Both the position numbers and the translations under genes were made by a program. Positions 12,111 to 22,815 of a stretch of 64,000 nucleotides of DNA are shown here, in pieces (position 1 is the first letter of the stretch; every line of letters starts with the position of its first letter). The DNA lies in the NCBI RefSeq assembly GCF_035222485.1, contig NC_085924.1, forward strand, positions 3,968,001-4,032,000. The letters are read 5' to 3'. This DNA comes from Podospora pseudoanserina (lineage: Eukaryota; Ascomycota; Sordariomycetes; Sordariales; Podosporaceae). Below the pieces are notes generated by a model. The model had not been told where the DNA came from, did not search any database, and saw nothing but the letters and a program-made list of their open reading frames with translations.

Positions 12111-12386
12111 GTTAAATGAATTATAGAGATGAAAGATCAGTACGGTAGAAGTGCTATGTAGGCCCTGCGGCATTAAATGGTGACCAAGCGGGGGTATCTT
12201 TGGTCAAAATCACCTGGTATGGCACCTGTGAAATCTCTAAACCCATATCCCGTATCGCGCCCATTTCACACGGCGTCGTGTGATAAACTCCGCAGGGTTC
12301 AAGAACTCTGATCTGAAAAATCCATGGTCAAACACATTGCCAGGAAATCATCGTGTCTGTGTGACAGACTCGCCTAAACGCGTCCC

Positions 12387-12828
12387 TTAATCAGCGGCGT
12401 GCAAAATACCCTCTAAAACCACAATGCTCTTCTGAAACCTCTCGTGTGCATTTATCATCTCCTCAAACCTCTCCTCGAGCTGGCCAATGTGTACCTGCAG
12501 ACTCGCAATGAAGGCCTCGTCGTCCGGAATAATGAAGTTCGTATTCTCCTCTCTTTGAAGGTGCTCCTTCGCCAATGCTAAACGCCCCTCCAAATCACCA
12601 TCCACCACATCGTCATCCTCATGCATATTCTCCTCCCACTCCTCATCCATAACACCAACCATCGCAGATGCTGGCAATACGATTTATTGTCAAGAAATAG
12701 TGCTTACCCCTCGTGAGGGGCCATATCATGTCAAAATCAGCAGCTTTGTTAGCTCCCCAGACCTGAAAACAAGCGGCTCGTCGTCTTTGCTTGTATCCAA
12801 GGTTGGCTATGTCGTTGTCGGAAGGCAT
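12387..12828 (-). CDS. small acidic coiled-coil protein, unknown function
   Basis: Two exons (12828-12708 and 12670-12387) encode about 134 residues. The donor is GTAAGC and the acceptor GCCAG. The N-terminus (MPSDNDIANLGYKQRRRAA) is basic. It is followed by an acidic segment (MDEEWEENMHEDDDV) and a C-terminal helix pair with heptad spacing (SLQVHIGQLEERFEEM, then VVLEGILHAAD). I do not recognise the family. The clean in-frame splice and contrasting charge blocks support a real gene. It may act as a small subunit of a larger complex, which is inference only. Confidence 0.65.
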
Positions 12829-13250
12829 TGTATGTTGTGCGATTGTGTTGTCTAGAAAGCTGTTAGCACCACACCTGTCTTTGGGGGGCGAGATGTTCTC
12901 GACTTACTTGCGTGATGAGGGGATTCTGTTTGAGGAAAGTGCTTTGAATTCAACAATAAGGACTATCCAAAATGCGCTTTCCCTGATTGAGGCTATCAAC
13001 GTCCATGTGGTGCCTTGGACTGCCTCTCGGGGATTGCTGCCCGAGGAGCCATGATATCACCACTACCGGTGAACACCTGTACCAGCAGTGCAAGATATTA
13101 TTACAGGGTGATTTATGGACTGATGGTTGAACATGTCCTCACAAGGGATAATCGACATCTGATGGTGTTGAAATATAGCATTTGGAAAATGGGTGGTGAA
13201 ATAGCAAGAGTTTCGAGGCCAAAAGGCCTAGCCTCTCAGAGTATGTGTCA
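12829..13250. other. intergenic, no gene seen
   Basis: 5' flank of the coiled-coil gene and 3' flank of the SET gene, both on the minus strand. Nothing is supported. Confidence 0.5.
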
Positions 13251-14599
13251 TCAGTCGTCTTCCATCTCCGATACTGCCTCTGCAAACTGCTTCCATAACT
13301 CAGACATCCCATCAACATTTTCATGCTCTTCTCCTCCATATAAAAGCCACATCTCGTCTGCTCTCTGGATAAATACCCCTGCCTTTTTCAGCTCGTTCAG
13401 CTCGATGTAAGCTCTGGCAAAATGGGCATAATACTCCACCAGCTGCGGCTGTAGTTCTTCTTTTTCGATCAACATCATCGCCTCCCTGACCAGCTGGTCA
13501 ACCCTCTCCACACTCCCCAACTCAGCAGCCTTCCCCAAGGTCTGGTAGATCTCCAGGATCCTGTCTCTCCGATCATCAGCAGCCTCCCTCTCCCTTGCCG
13601 GCGCAGCGCAAAGTGCACACTGACACTGAAACCCCCACGGCTGAAGGACCGCCTTCCTCTGCTCGTGAGTGTACCCGAGCGGTGCATCTGCAATCCCATG
13701 TCAGCAACCCGTTCTACCCCCAACTGACAAAACAAAGCAAACTCACAGCTATGCGCCACCTCCTCCCCCTTTCCGATTCCTCTCAGAGCAACCACTTCCA
13801 TAGCCATCTTACTCGGCACCCACCTCCAAAACGCATTCGGCCTGCAGTTGTGATTCACCCTCGACCCCTCAAGAAAAAGCGCCAAGTGCCCCTCCCCCGC
13901 GATCTCAATCCCGAAGCCGTTTGTCCTTAGCACGTCCACGACTACAAAATATTATTAGCATACCCGTCCTGACTCCATCACATGACAATATCACTCACCC
14001 CAATCCTTTTCATTGCTAGGGTTACTCCTCGCCAACCCCTCCACCTCCCTCCTCGTCTCCTCGGGCAGATTTCCCACCGCCACATCAAGCATCCTCCTCT
14101 TGTTCTTGGCCGAGTACCGATCCCCATTGATAAACTCCAACCTGACGATCAAGACGGGAAAGCCAACCATTATCGTCTCGTGTTGCTTGAAGTTGCCTGT
14201 TGCAACCAGACCAAGGCCGCGGTTGGGGAGAGGGGCGATTTTCCATTTTTCTGCGGAGGTGTTGAAGCGGCGGAAGGGAGGGGGAACGAGGGAGTCATCA
14301 AGGGCAGGGGAAATTAAAGCTGCGGCTAAGGGGGGGAAGGTGATGACGGAAAGGCCTTGGTTGCGGATGTGGGGGGTGGTGAAGATGCAATCGGGGGGTC
14401 CGGACTCGTAGCCGTCTGATGGGGTTGGGCACCAAGGGGTGGGGGACCAGAAACTGCCGTCTGACTCGAGGGGGCAGGTTGGGATAGGGGAGGAGAGGAG
14501 GGGGGTGGTGAGGCAGGTTGTGTATTGGGCAGATGCGAGAACTGAAGAGGAGAAGGTAGAGATGACGAGGAGGGAGATGGTGGCAGGGAGGCGCTTCAT
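13251..14599 (-). CDS. SET-domain protein with N-terminal signal peptide
   Basis: Three exons (14599-13999, 13941-13747, 13687-13251) encode about 410 residues. The start was chosen because it gives a textbook signal peptide (MKRLPATISLLVISTFSSSVLASA). A Cys/Pro-rich segment of about 80 residues follows. The SET core begins near residue 125 (NRGLGLVATGNF). It contains the substrate/cofactor motif VNHNCRPNAFW (residues 229-239, NHxCxPN), then RGIGKGEEVAHSY with the catalytic-type Tyr near 266. A post-SET Cys cluster, WGFQCQCALC, comes next. The C-terminal 100 residues are helical and TPR-like. SET proteins transfer methyl groups from S-adenosylmethionine to lysine. A secretory signal on one is unexpected, though related fungal proteins are annotated the same way. 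Target and true location are unknown. Confidence 0.85.
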
Positions 14600-15720
14600 T
14601 TTGATGTGGGGAAGAAGATAGGTCAGTTAAGTGAGGGTACCGTCATCTCAATCGTGGACGGTGCTGAGATATAAGTCGGCTTACAAGAGCGAGGAGCAGC
14701 AGAGACATGATACACAAACTGAACATGACACATGGTCGGTTCTTGTTTTAGTCTATACAGCCGGCTTAGCCAGGAAATTATATCAGACGGGTTAACCAAT
14801 GAGGGAGGTTTTGTAGAGTCTTGTGACTGGTTGAGCTTGGATAGTGGTGGTAATTAACCGAGTGGAGGGCCAGGGTCATTCCAGACAGAGTCCTGGGCAG
14901 GAATCAGGATTGACCTTTATATCTATGAATGTATTGAAATGTCCGCATTCTATGAAGAAGCTGTTAATACTGGTATATGCAAAGCAATGTGATAATTATT
15001 CAATCCCTGGTCTAGTCTCACAATGCCGACTAGGTTCAGATGATAGTCGGAGGAGTCAAGAATCAATTGATGAATCAGGGCAATCTCAAATTGCCAGACT
15101 GGCCGACACCGCTCCTTGGAAAGTTTAATATCTTGTTGACTGCCCCTGAATGTTGACCTCGGACTGGTTGGTTGGTTGGTGAGCCACAGCAGTCTTGGTG
15201 CCGCATGTCGATGTCCGGAACCGGGTGGGATTTTGTGGTGTTCGTGTTCACGTCAAACACGTCAACAAAAAGACATGTCCGATGTGGAGTCTCCCTTCCT
15301 TGCTGTGGCCGGGCAGCAACGAAACAATACCAGTCTAAAAAAAAAAAAAATAAGAAAATGCGTGCACGTCCGCGATACCCGGCTATCTGGCCAACCACGG
15401 CCCGTCGTTCGCTTAAAAGTGGGGATGATCTACTCCAAGAAAGGAAAAAAATAAAAAATAAAAAAGGGGAGATGCCCTGGAAGCTCGAGCTCAAAAAAAA
15501 AAAAGACAAAGCTTCTTGCCCCTCTTCTCATTGTCGTAATCAACTCCTCTTTTTTTTATTTTTATTTTTTTTATTTTTCTTTTTTTTTTATCTTCCATTC
15601 ACTGCCAACGTTCTTTCCTTTTCCTTCTTCCTCACTTTGCCTTCGCTCCCCCTGGTCCCCCACCATCACCTCTTTTTTTTCTGCACCTGCATTCAACCAC
15701 TGGCTTTCTTCCCTTCAACC
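14600..15720. other. intergenic with poly(A)/poly(T) runs and a CT-rich leader
   Basis: No gene is supported. An A14 run lies near 15339 and further A-runs near 15450-15505. From about 15540 to 15720 the plus strand is strongly pyrimidine-rich (T-runs, then CT and CTTC), immediately before the ATG at 15721. This is a common fungal core-promoter or 5'-leader composition. Confidence 0.6.
15540..15720 (+). promoter_or_regulatory. pyrimidine-rich promoter/5' leader
   Basis: The 180 bases before the start codon at 15721 are mostly C and T on the coding strand. This composition is typical of promoters of well-expressed filamentous-fungal genes. No TATA box is evident in it. Confidence 0.4.
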
Positions 15721-17332
15721 ATGCCTCCGTCAAAGAGAACCTCATTACAGGCGGAATCTTCTGCCTCCAAAGACCAGGTATGTGCCTCGTGTTCCACCTC
15801 TTTTCTTTTTTTCATGAGCCCGTTTGTCTATTTTCACTCTCACTCTTTCAAAGCGGCAAACAAAGTCCCATTTCCACGCTCATCTTCTCGATTTTCAAAA
15901 CCCTCATCTTTCTCCCTCAACCGCTCCATTCGATACTAACATTTTTCAACTGAAACAGAAGAAGAAGAAAAACAATACCACAACAGCTGCCGCACCAACG
16001 GCAACAACCGCACCAGAGGAGTCAGAGCCTATGTCTCCTCGTAATAGCATCACGGTAGCACATCGAACCATGCCTCCTCCTCCCGCTACGCGCGCTCGCA
16101 GCAGCAGCGCTAGCAGCAAGTCAGGGTCAAGTTCTCTTTCATCCAGCCACAGCAGTCCGCCTCCAGTCAGTGTACCCAAGGAGAAGGCGACGCCAACCCC
16201 AGTCTCGGACGAGGTGGAGATGAGATCTCCAACAAGTGCGAAGGCTGCTCCAGTATCAACCAGCCCCAGTGCTAAGACTAACGGCAATCCCGTGGTCAAC
16301 TCCGATACCAACGGCACTGTAGATGACATCCCGCCAGTGGTACACGCCAAGGGCACACTTCAGGTCATCGCTCCCAGGAAGGCCCAGTCACAGATGATGC
16401 AACCAGCTTACTCTTTTGAGTTTTGCAACAATATCGATGAGATCACTGTGCGTCAACTGGAAGAGGACATTGCTGCCTACCACAACGACATGGCCTTTGT
16501 TCAAGCCCAACTCTCGGATGAAACTCTGACCCCTCAGGAGTCCCGCACTTTCCAACTGCGGTTGCTTGATCTTGGCCACCAGATTCGCCATTGCAGGCAC
16601 CGGATCGAACAGATTTCATTCCAGAACCGCAAGATGGCCAAACCAATTGGTTATAGCCGTCCTGCATACAACAATGCCGTTACCCCTATGGTCCCAGCAG
16701 CGACAGCCGCAGCCGCAGCGGCTGGCGGCATCAATGGCACGTCCTTCTTCACCGCCAAGCAGCGCCCTGACGACACGGTGTCTTCGACGCCGACAACGTC
16801 GAAGCGCCCTGCTGAAGACGATGAGGATGAAGGAATAACGGATGGACCCTCCAAGAGAGCCAAGCAGTCCCCTTCACCGACCACAGTAGCCCAACTCACC
16901 GAAGAGTACGATTTGAGCGAGATCGAGATCGTTGACACGGGTGAAGAAGGCGACTTACCCGGCGTCATCACTGTTCTTCAGCGTCTCGGGTTTTGGAAGT
17001 GCCGCCTCTGCTGCTCTCCCAAGTATTTGCTCGCAGGCAGTGGTAGGTCACCGGCTGCGCCATGCAAGTGGCCACTGAAGGACATCAGCAAAATGATTAC
17101 GCATTTTACGGAAATGCATAGCGAGCATAGCGTCAATGAGCGTTGTTATGAGTTGGGGATTGCGCTGGCCAAGAATCGCGGACCGTTTGAGTACTGGCTT
17201 CGGAGGACGAGGAATCAGAATATTGGGGATGGCAGGTGCCTTGACGAGGCGATTTACAAGTTGGTCAATGGGCAGATGCCCGCTCTGTTGAGGCAGCACA
17301 GTCGGGCGGCAGCGGGGGTTGCTATGGAGTAG
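15721..17332 (+). CDS. conserved nuclear-type protein with coiled coil and Cys/His C-terminus
   Basis: Two exons (15721-15777 and 15959-17332) encode about 476 residues. The intron has a canonical GTATGT donor and ACAG acceptor. Residues 1-170 are disordered and rich in Ser, Thr, Pro and Lys, with a KKKK stretch at the exon junction. A helical region near residues 195-250 (RQLEEDIAAYHNDMAFVQAQ) is predicted to coil. A basic KRAKQ patch near 340 could be a nuclear signal. The C-terminal 120 residues carry FWKCRLCC, then PCKWPLKD, ITHFTEMHSEH and CYELGIALAKN, giving a C-x2-C...C...H-x5-H spacing that suggests a metal site. I do not recognise a named family. A DNA- or chromatin-associated role is an inference. 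Confidence 0.78.
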
Positions 17333-18123
17333 GTTATGGAGCTCTGAAGGGTATTGCTCTGTATGGATGGGTTTCGCCCTGCTTTCAGAGGGTTGCATCT
17401 TGTTTCTACGGGGTTTTGAAGCATAGGATTTTCGCGTCGCGTTGGTGGTGATGGGTGGTCAGGGCCATCATGTGAACGGGCCGTGATCGCAGGGCAAAGC
17501 GAGACAAGAGCGAAAGCGATGGGGAGAGCGACATCCTGGACGAGCGTTCATACTGTATTGAATCCTTGTTGCATCAGATATTTGGTTGGAACACGGTTGG
17601 TGTAGTGTTGGGCGTGCTTTCCTGTAGTTTTACTTCACCACAGAGAGGTGTCCCTGGGATCACGGGCGAGATCAATCCTGTTCCGACCAGCCATCTGTGA
17701 GGTATGACGGTAACCCTCCACCTGCTTACAGACCTTCGGATCTATGGTCATGTTAAAACATTTGATTTTGTACTCTTTGCAGTTGCCTCTCCCCCCACCT
17801 GACTCAACTTACCTTATCAGAAAAGCCTGTCATCTGCCAGCTGATATGGGAGCACAAGCCTGGGGTGCTGTGAACCCCAACAATTCACTTGGCTTCGGCC
17901 ACTCACTCGTGAGCACCTAGACAGGAGCAGACGGTAAGCGCTCACCTATCACCGCTTGCTCCTACCCTGAGGGAATTGATCGCCATTTCCCGGGCTGTGG
18001 GTCTCTGGTGGCTATAAAGCGTGATCAACCTCTGCGACTCCTTCCACACACTTCATTCAACCTCCTCCAGTCCATCAGCTAGCAGGTACCTAACCAAGCA
18101 ATAGAAACCTCAACACCAGCAGC
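17333..18123. other. intergenic with TATA box for the first secreted paralogue
   Basis: No gene is supported. The last 110 bases hold a TATAAA and a C/A-rich leader before the ATG at 18124. Confidence 0.5.
18013..18018 (+). promoter_or_regulatory. TATA box upstream of secreted protein gene
   Basis: TATAAA lies 105 bases before the ATG at 18124. It is followed by a C-rich, CACTTCATTCAACC-like leader typical of strongly transcribed fungal genes. The tandem paralogue has TATATA about 95 bases before its own ATG. Confidence 0.5.
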
Positions 18124-18840
18124 ATGATCTCTCTCACCACCTTCCTCACCAGCACTCTGGCCCTCTTTGGCGTTTGTCCATCCTCACTCCCTTCCACTCC
18201 CCATCCCAATTAACCCACCCAACAGGCTGTTGTCCACACCGGCTTCGGCCCCGACGGCAAAACCATGGTCGATCTCACCTTTGACCTCCCCATTAACCCG
18301 GCCGAGCCGAACAGCGCAAAGATTAGCGTCACCGGCACCATCGAGCAGGCCGTTGCAAAGATGGAGGGGGAGTACCCCGGCTGGGACGCGACGTTTACGT
18401 CCCAACCTGGTGCCGCTGGTGGTGGTGGTGGTAGTGTCTCGAGAATCTTTGAACCGGACCACTACGACTGCAATGTCCCCGGGGATGAGAACGCGTTGCA
18501 GGAGCAGATCTTTGAGGGGATTGAGTACCTCCGGAGGTTGAATGATACTGCCAGGAACGGGCCCGGGCCAGAGAATTGTGGGAGGGTTAGTTGTAGTTGG
18601 AATTCGGCTATTATTTGGTGTAATAATGTGAGTGTTATGAGAGGGGAGGGCGGAGGGCGGTTGGGCTGACCTGTGTAACTGCAGAATGACTTTGAGAAGG
18701 AGCTTCAGTGGAGGGATATTGCTAATGCGGCGGCGTATGTTACTGTCAAGTGTGCGCTTGATGAGACGGTGTATGTCAAGGGGCATGGTGAGTATACTAA
18801 GGAAGGGTGGTATGTGGTGTTGCGGAGGGATTGGTGCTGA
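18124..18840 (+). CDS. small secreted Cys protein, tandem paralogue 1
   Basis: Three exons (18124-18171, 18226-18627, 18685-18840) encode about 201 residues. Exon 1 is 16 codons of signal peptide (MISLTTFLTSTLALFG). The mature protein contains TIEQAVAKMEGEYPGWDATF, a Gly run, HYDCNVPG, NCGRVSCSWNSAIIWCNN and the C-terminal DFEKELQWRDIANAAAYV with a closing RRDWC. Exon structure, intron phases and these motifs are shared with the gene at 19537-20347, so the two are tandem duplicates. I do not recognise the family. Cys-rich small secreted proteins of this kind are often listed as candidate effectors or antimicrobials, which remains inference. Confidence 0.8.
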
Positions 18841-19536
18841 GCAGGCTTGGTGAGTGGGGGTTTAGTTGGGCTGGGATGCAGTTTTTGAAGCATTTTTAGG
18901 TGGGAGTTGGGTTAATGGCCTGGTGTTGATGTTGTCGTCACTTTGAGGCGAACACGGATAAGGCACCGAGCTTAGCTACTTAAATCGCATGGATCCTCTT
19001 TTGCGAATAGCTTCGCTGTCACATACCTACCTTCATTTTGCATTCTGTGATCGTCAATTATCTCATCTCATGCCTAGAAAGTTTTGCTGGTGGAGAGCCG
19101 CGCAGGTGGGTTGGCCTCCAGCAACGGGTGGCATGTTCTCCGCCGCCCCTGCCTTACAACTCGGGGCTGGCTTCAAAGTAAGTCAGATAATCATTCTGGT
19201 CCACAGCCCCGGGAGCCATTCTCGTCACTTGGAAGCACATATCCGCACGCTGCGGACCGGGAGCAATGGTGGACGTCACGAGCTCCACCTCGAGGTACAG
19301 GCCAGCCTGGAGCAGCATTAAAGCAGCACTTACGGCCGAGAAATTGTTGGAACATCTCGTTATTTCATTCACATAGTTGAATCGGATCATGCAGTGAGCC
19401 TACTTGCTCCTGGGTGGGCCACGGCCACTCTCGGGTGAGTATATATTCTTGTCCTCCTGCTCCCGTTGTCTTCTCCCCTTTCCTAACACTCCATCAGACT
19501 CACAACCATCACCACCAACCATTCACCGTGATCACA
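18841..19536. other. intergenic between tandem secreted paralogues
   Basis: No gene is supported. TATATA near 19440 probably serves the second paralogue. Confidence 0.5.
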
Positions 19537-20347
19537 ATGTTGACAATCTCCACCATCTTCGCCAGCCTTCTGGCTCTCTCCACGGTGAGACCATACCTCC
19601 ACACCCCTTGACTTTCCATCATCAAAGTCTCACTAACTAGTATCTCAGGTCACTGTGGCCATTCCCGCCCGCCGCGCCGATGACCCCGGCCCCAACTCGG
19701 GCATTGACCCCCAGGGAATCCTCGGCTACGGCACCGTCCCCATCTCCTGGGACCTCCCAACCGACCTGAACAACCCCTCCGCCGGCACCATCACCGTGAC
19801 CGGCACAGTCCAAGAAGCCGTCGCAGCCATGGAAACCGCCTACCCAGGCTGGAACGCCACCTTTCAGTCCAAGCTTCCGGCCCCCACCGTGGAGCAGCAG
19901 GAGGACGGCGACGATACCTCTGACTTGGGCCTCTTCTCCTTCCCCACGCGCGAGTCGTTCACATGCGACCTCCCTTACGTCCAGGCCAGCAAGCGTATGA
20001 TTTGGGATGGCATCCGCTACCTCCGCACATTGAGTGGTTCGGCCAAGAATGGCCCCGGTAGCCCGGGCAAGGGCAACTGCGGGAGGGTGAGCTGCAGTTG
20101 GAGTGCGGCTATTTGGTGGTGCAATGATGTAGGTTTTGTCGTGTGTGGTGTTGATCTATGGAAAATTACTAACAATGACGAAACACAGAATAACTTCGAG
20201 AAGGAGGTTGGGTGGAATGATATTGCTGATGGTGCTGAGTTCCTCTGCCGCTCCAACTGTGTCCACAGAAAGAAGGACGTCTTGGGCCAGGTGTTTTACA
20301 CGGATAAGTGGAGTGTGACTGTTCGTCACGATCAGAACAACTGCTAG
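19537..20347 (+). CDS. small secreted Cys protein, tandem paralogue 2
   Basis: Three exons (19537-19584, 19649-20128, 20189-20347) encode about 228 residues. Exon 1 is again exactly 16 codons of signal peptide (MLTISTIFASLLALST), followed by AIPARR, a likely processing site. Shared with paralogue 1 are TVQEAVAAMETAYPGWNATF, NGPG, NCGRVSCSWSAAIWWCND and NNFEKEVGWNDIADGAEF. The C-terminal 35 residues (FLCRSNCVHRKKD to HDQNNC) differ and carry extra Cys. The second intron is 60 bp without an in-frame stop, so unspliced transcripts would read through. Function is unknown. Confidence 0.82.
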
Positions 20348-20609
20348 AAACCACGAGGATGGTTGGCAAAAGGGCAGGGGGTGTTTGGGTGGAGCTGTGT
20401 CCGGATGAGACAGCAATGATAGTCTCGAGTGGATCTGCGAGACATGATAGCCTCACATTGCACAAATAACAGACAGCTTGGTTGAGGATGATTCCAAGGT
20501 GAACTTTGTTGTTGTGATATGTCCTGTAGCTAACCAAATGGACCATACAATCCCAGATATTCTACCCAACCCAGTACCTATCGTCAGGCCCTAAAACATA
20601 GACCAGCCC

Positions 20610-21062
20610 TTAACGGGTGCTGCACCTGTAGGATCCAATGGTGGTGCGATCGCCAAAGGTAGCGCAGCCGTTGACGCCGTTCTTCCAAATCTGGTCGCCA
20701 GTGCAGCCCCCGTTTCTGTAGAAGATGCAGTTCTCTCCGGTGCCGTGGCGGATGGAGACGATGGGAAGATGGCCGCTGCAGGCCTGGGCGGGGGCTCCGT
20801 TTCTGGCGTAGTGGGTGCAAGACACGCCCGGCATGGACTGGCCGAAGGTGAAGCAGGTGTCGTGGAAGGTGCTGCCGCGGAGGACGCGGTTCTGGACCTG
20901 GTCGTTGCAGATTCTGCTGTCGGCGTAGCCGATGACTGTGGAATAGGTTAGTGATGGGGAAGAGGGCAAAGGGAGGGGGGGTGTGGTTGACGTACTCTGC
21001 CAGGCTGAGGCGGACTGGGCCGCTGCGAGGAGGGAGACGAGGGAGGTGAGGGAGAGCTGCAT
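20610..21062 (-). CDS. small Cys-rich secreted protein with eight cysteines
   Basis: Two exons (21062-20996 and 20935-20610) encode about 130 residues. The signal peptide is MQLSLTSLVSLLAAAQSASA. The mature part begins near WQIIGYADSRICND and has eight Cys (RIC, DTC, VSC, QAC, ENC, GGC, NGC, YRC). An even number suggests four disulphides. It contains a YRNGGCTGD loop near the C-terminus. It is transcribed towards the tandem pair on the opposite strand. The family is not recognised. A small extracellular protein stable in apoplast-like or soil conditions is an inference from the Cys pattern. Confidence 0.78.
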   Translation of the reverse strand: MQLSLTSLVSLLAAAQSASAWQSTSTTPPLPLPSSPSLTYSTVIGYADSRICNDQVQNRVLRGSTFHDTCFTFGQSMPGVSCTHYARNGAPAQACSGHLPIVSIRHGTGENCIFYRNGGCTGDQIWKNGVNGCATFGDRTTIGSYRCSTR

Positions 21063-22815
21063 TTTGGTGGTTGGTTGGTTGGGTTGTGTGGAAGTGTAGG
21101 ATGAGGATGGGTGAAGATGATGGGACTGATGGGGGTGATGAAGGTTGTACTTGTAGTTTTTGCATTGGCTCTTTGATGGAGAAGAGTTTGTAGAGAATTG
21201 TCCGAGTGATCCAATCGCTGGTTTAGTCGGCCCACTGCTTGTGGAGGAGGATGTTTGCATTGTCGACCAAGCCATGGTGATTTTCTTTTCGTACTCGGCA
21301 TCTTGGGTGTTGATGATCGCGAGTATGACGGGTGTTTTGGTCGGGGCGAGAATGGATGCTCCATAGCTCCATAGTATGAGTAGGGATGATGATCCTGATG
21401 TGGATTCACTATTCGTATGAACGAACCGGGGAAGATGGTGTACCGTAGTGTGGTGAGGTGTTGTTGCAACGTTAATGGGTGGATCGTATATGGAGGTAGG
21501 CTAGGCAACAGTACCGGTGATTGGATGTCTAAGGTAGCGTACATTAAGGGGTGCTTCTAATTCCTATTAGTTGAGCTAGGGCTAGATCAGTGTGGAGATG
21601 TCGACTCTATGCTACTGATGGTCTAACTCCTTGGTTTACTTCCACCGATCTGAGTTGCGCGTTGTTGAGGATGTTGGGTGTTTTGGTCTCTTACCTTATC
21701 TTGTATGGGCTCTTCCTGAGAGCGTCAACCCCGAAGCATTGAGCCGTGGTAATGTGCGATACTCATGTCATCTTGCACATACATCATTCTCCAATTGACC
21801 TACATTCCACTATCTAAATTTCCCCGAGCGGCCTCGGACTCAGGCTCCACGTCCCAGACGCTTGGGTCTTGTGTTGTAACCCCCTGGAGCCACGGGTACG
21901 CGGCACTCTAACCTTGAATCTACTAACCGCTCAGACATTGCAACCTTACATACCATTTCCTCGGATTTTCGGTACACGAATATCTGAGTCCGAACCTGCT
22001 AGCATGGTTTTCTTTCTATTGCTCCAGCTGGGTTTATCCGCAATGCTTTCAACCATTGATGCTGACCCCACTGGACAACAAAGATTCTCGCGTTCACTCT
22101 TCACCGATCTTTGACTTCATAGCTCCAAAGACAAACTGGGCACCTCTTACCTGTCCAAGTGGGAATTGCTGTGCACAGGAAGGGTGGATACTGAGGAGCC
22201 AGTACATTATGCTGTACCGGGTGTGCCGGTGACCCGGTAACCTGTATCCACCATCGCCTTGGGGTTGCACCCGAGGCTTGAAGCGGCAACTTAATCGGCG
22301 GGATGGGTCTGGCCAGGCGTGGAGTGATGGGATTGTTGATGAGGTTTGAGAGTCCGATGCTCCGGATGTGCGGGAGAGCAAAAATGGAGAGTTAGTATTG
22401 TTGTAGGACGTCCGTCGAGGGGAATCTCCGGGAAAGCTATCCAACGCCCGTCTTCGGCGTATCCTCAGATCTTGATATCATTCCAACGGTTTGGTCTCTC
22501 GCACTTTGCGGTTCAACAACACATCGGAGAGATGGTAGTTTCAAAATCCCACTCATGAATTTCGCACGCAAAGCCATGCTGGCACGAATAGGGTTACAGC
22601 TCGGTGGGGCTTAACCCCAGTGTGAGTTGATGACCGGAGGAAGTGGAGAGCATCAGATCCCCTCTCTAGGGCCACTAGTGGCAATTGGGCAGCTGAACCC
22701 CTCCCCTTTCCCCGTTAACGCGCTTCCTGATCCTTCATCACCATCTCGTCGACACGTTGGTAACGACTTGAGTCCAATTCCCAGTCATCGGCTTCCCGCC
22801 ACGTCAGTAGCCAAG
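21063..22815. other. intergenic, no gene seen
   Basis: About 1.75 kb with only short frames overlapping on both strands. It lies between the secreted-protein group and the broken kinase gene. Confidence 0.5.

Noticed and set aside
15172-15939. Long plus-strand open frame of 255 codons before the coiled-coil gene
   Set aside because: It runs through poly(A)/poly(T) runs and the CT-rich leader and overlaps the true first exon and intron. Composition is low complexity and no family signal is seen.
19655-20347. Single-exon reading of secreted paralogue 2 through its second intron
   Set aside because: The 60-bp intron has good splice sites and its removal aligns with paralogue 1, so the spliced form is preferred.
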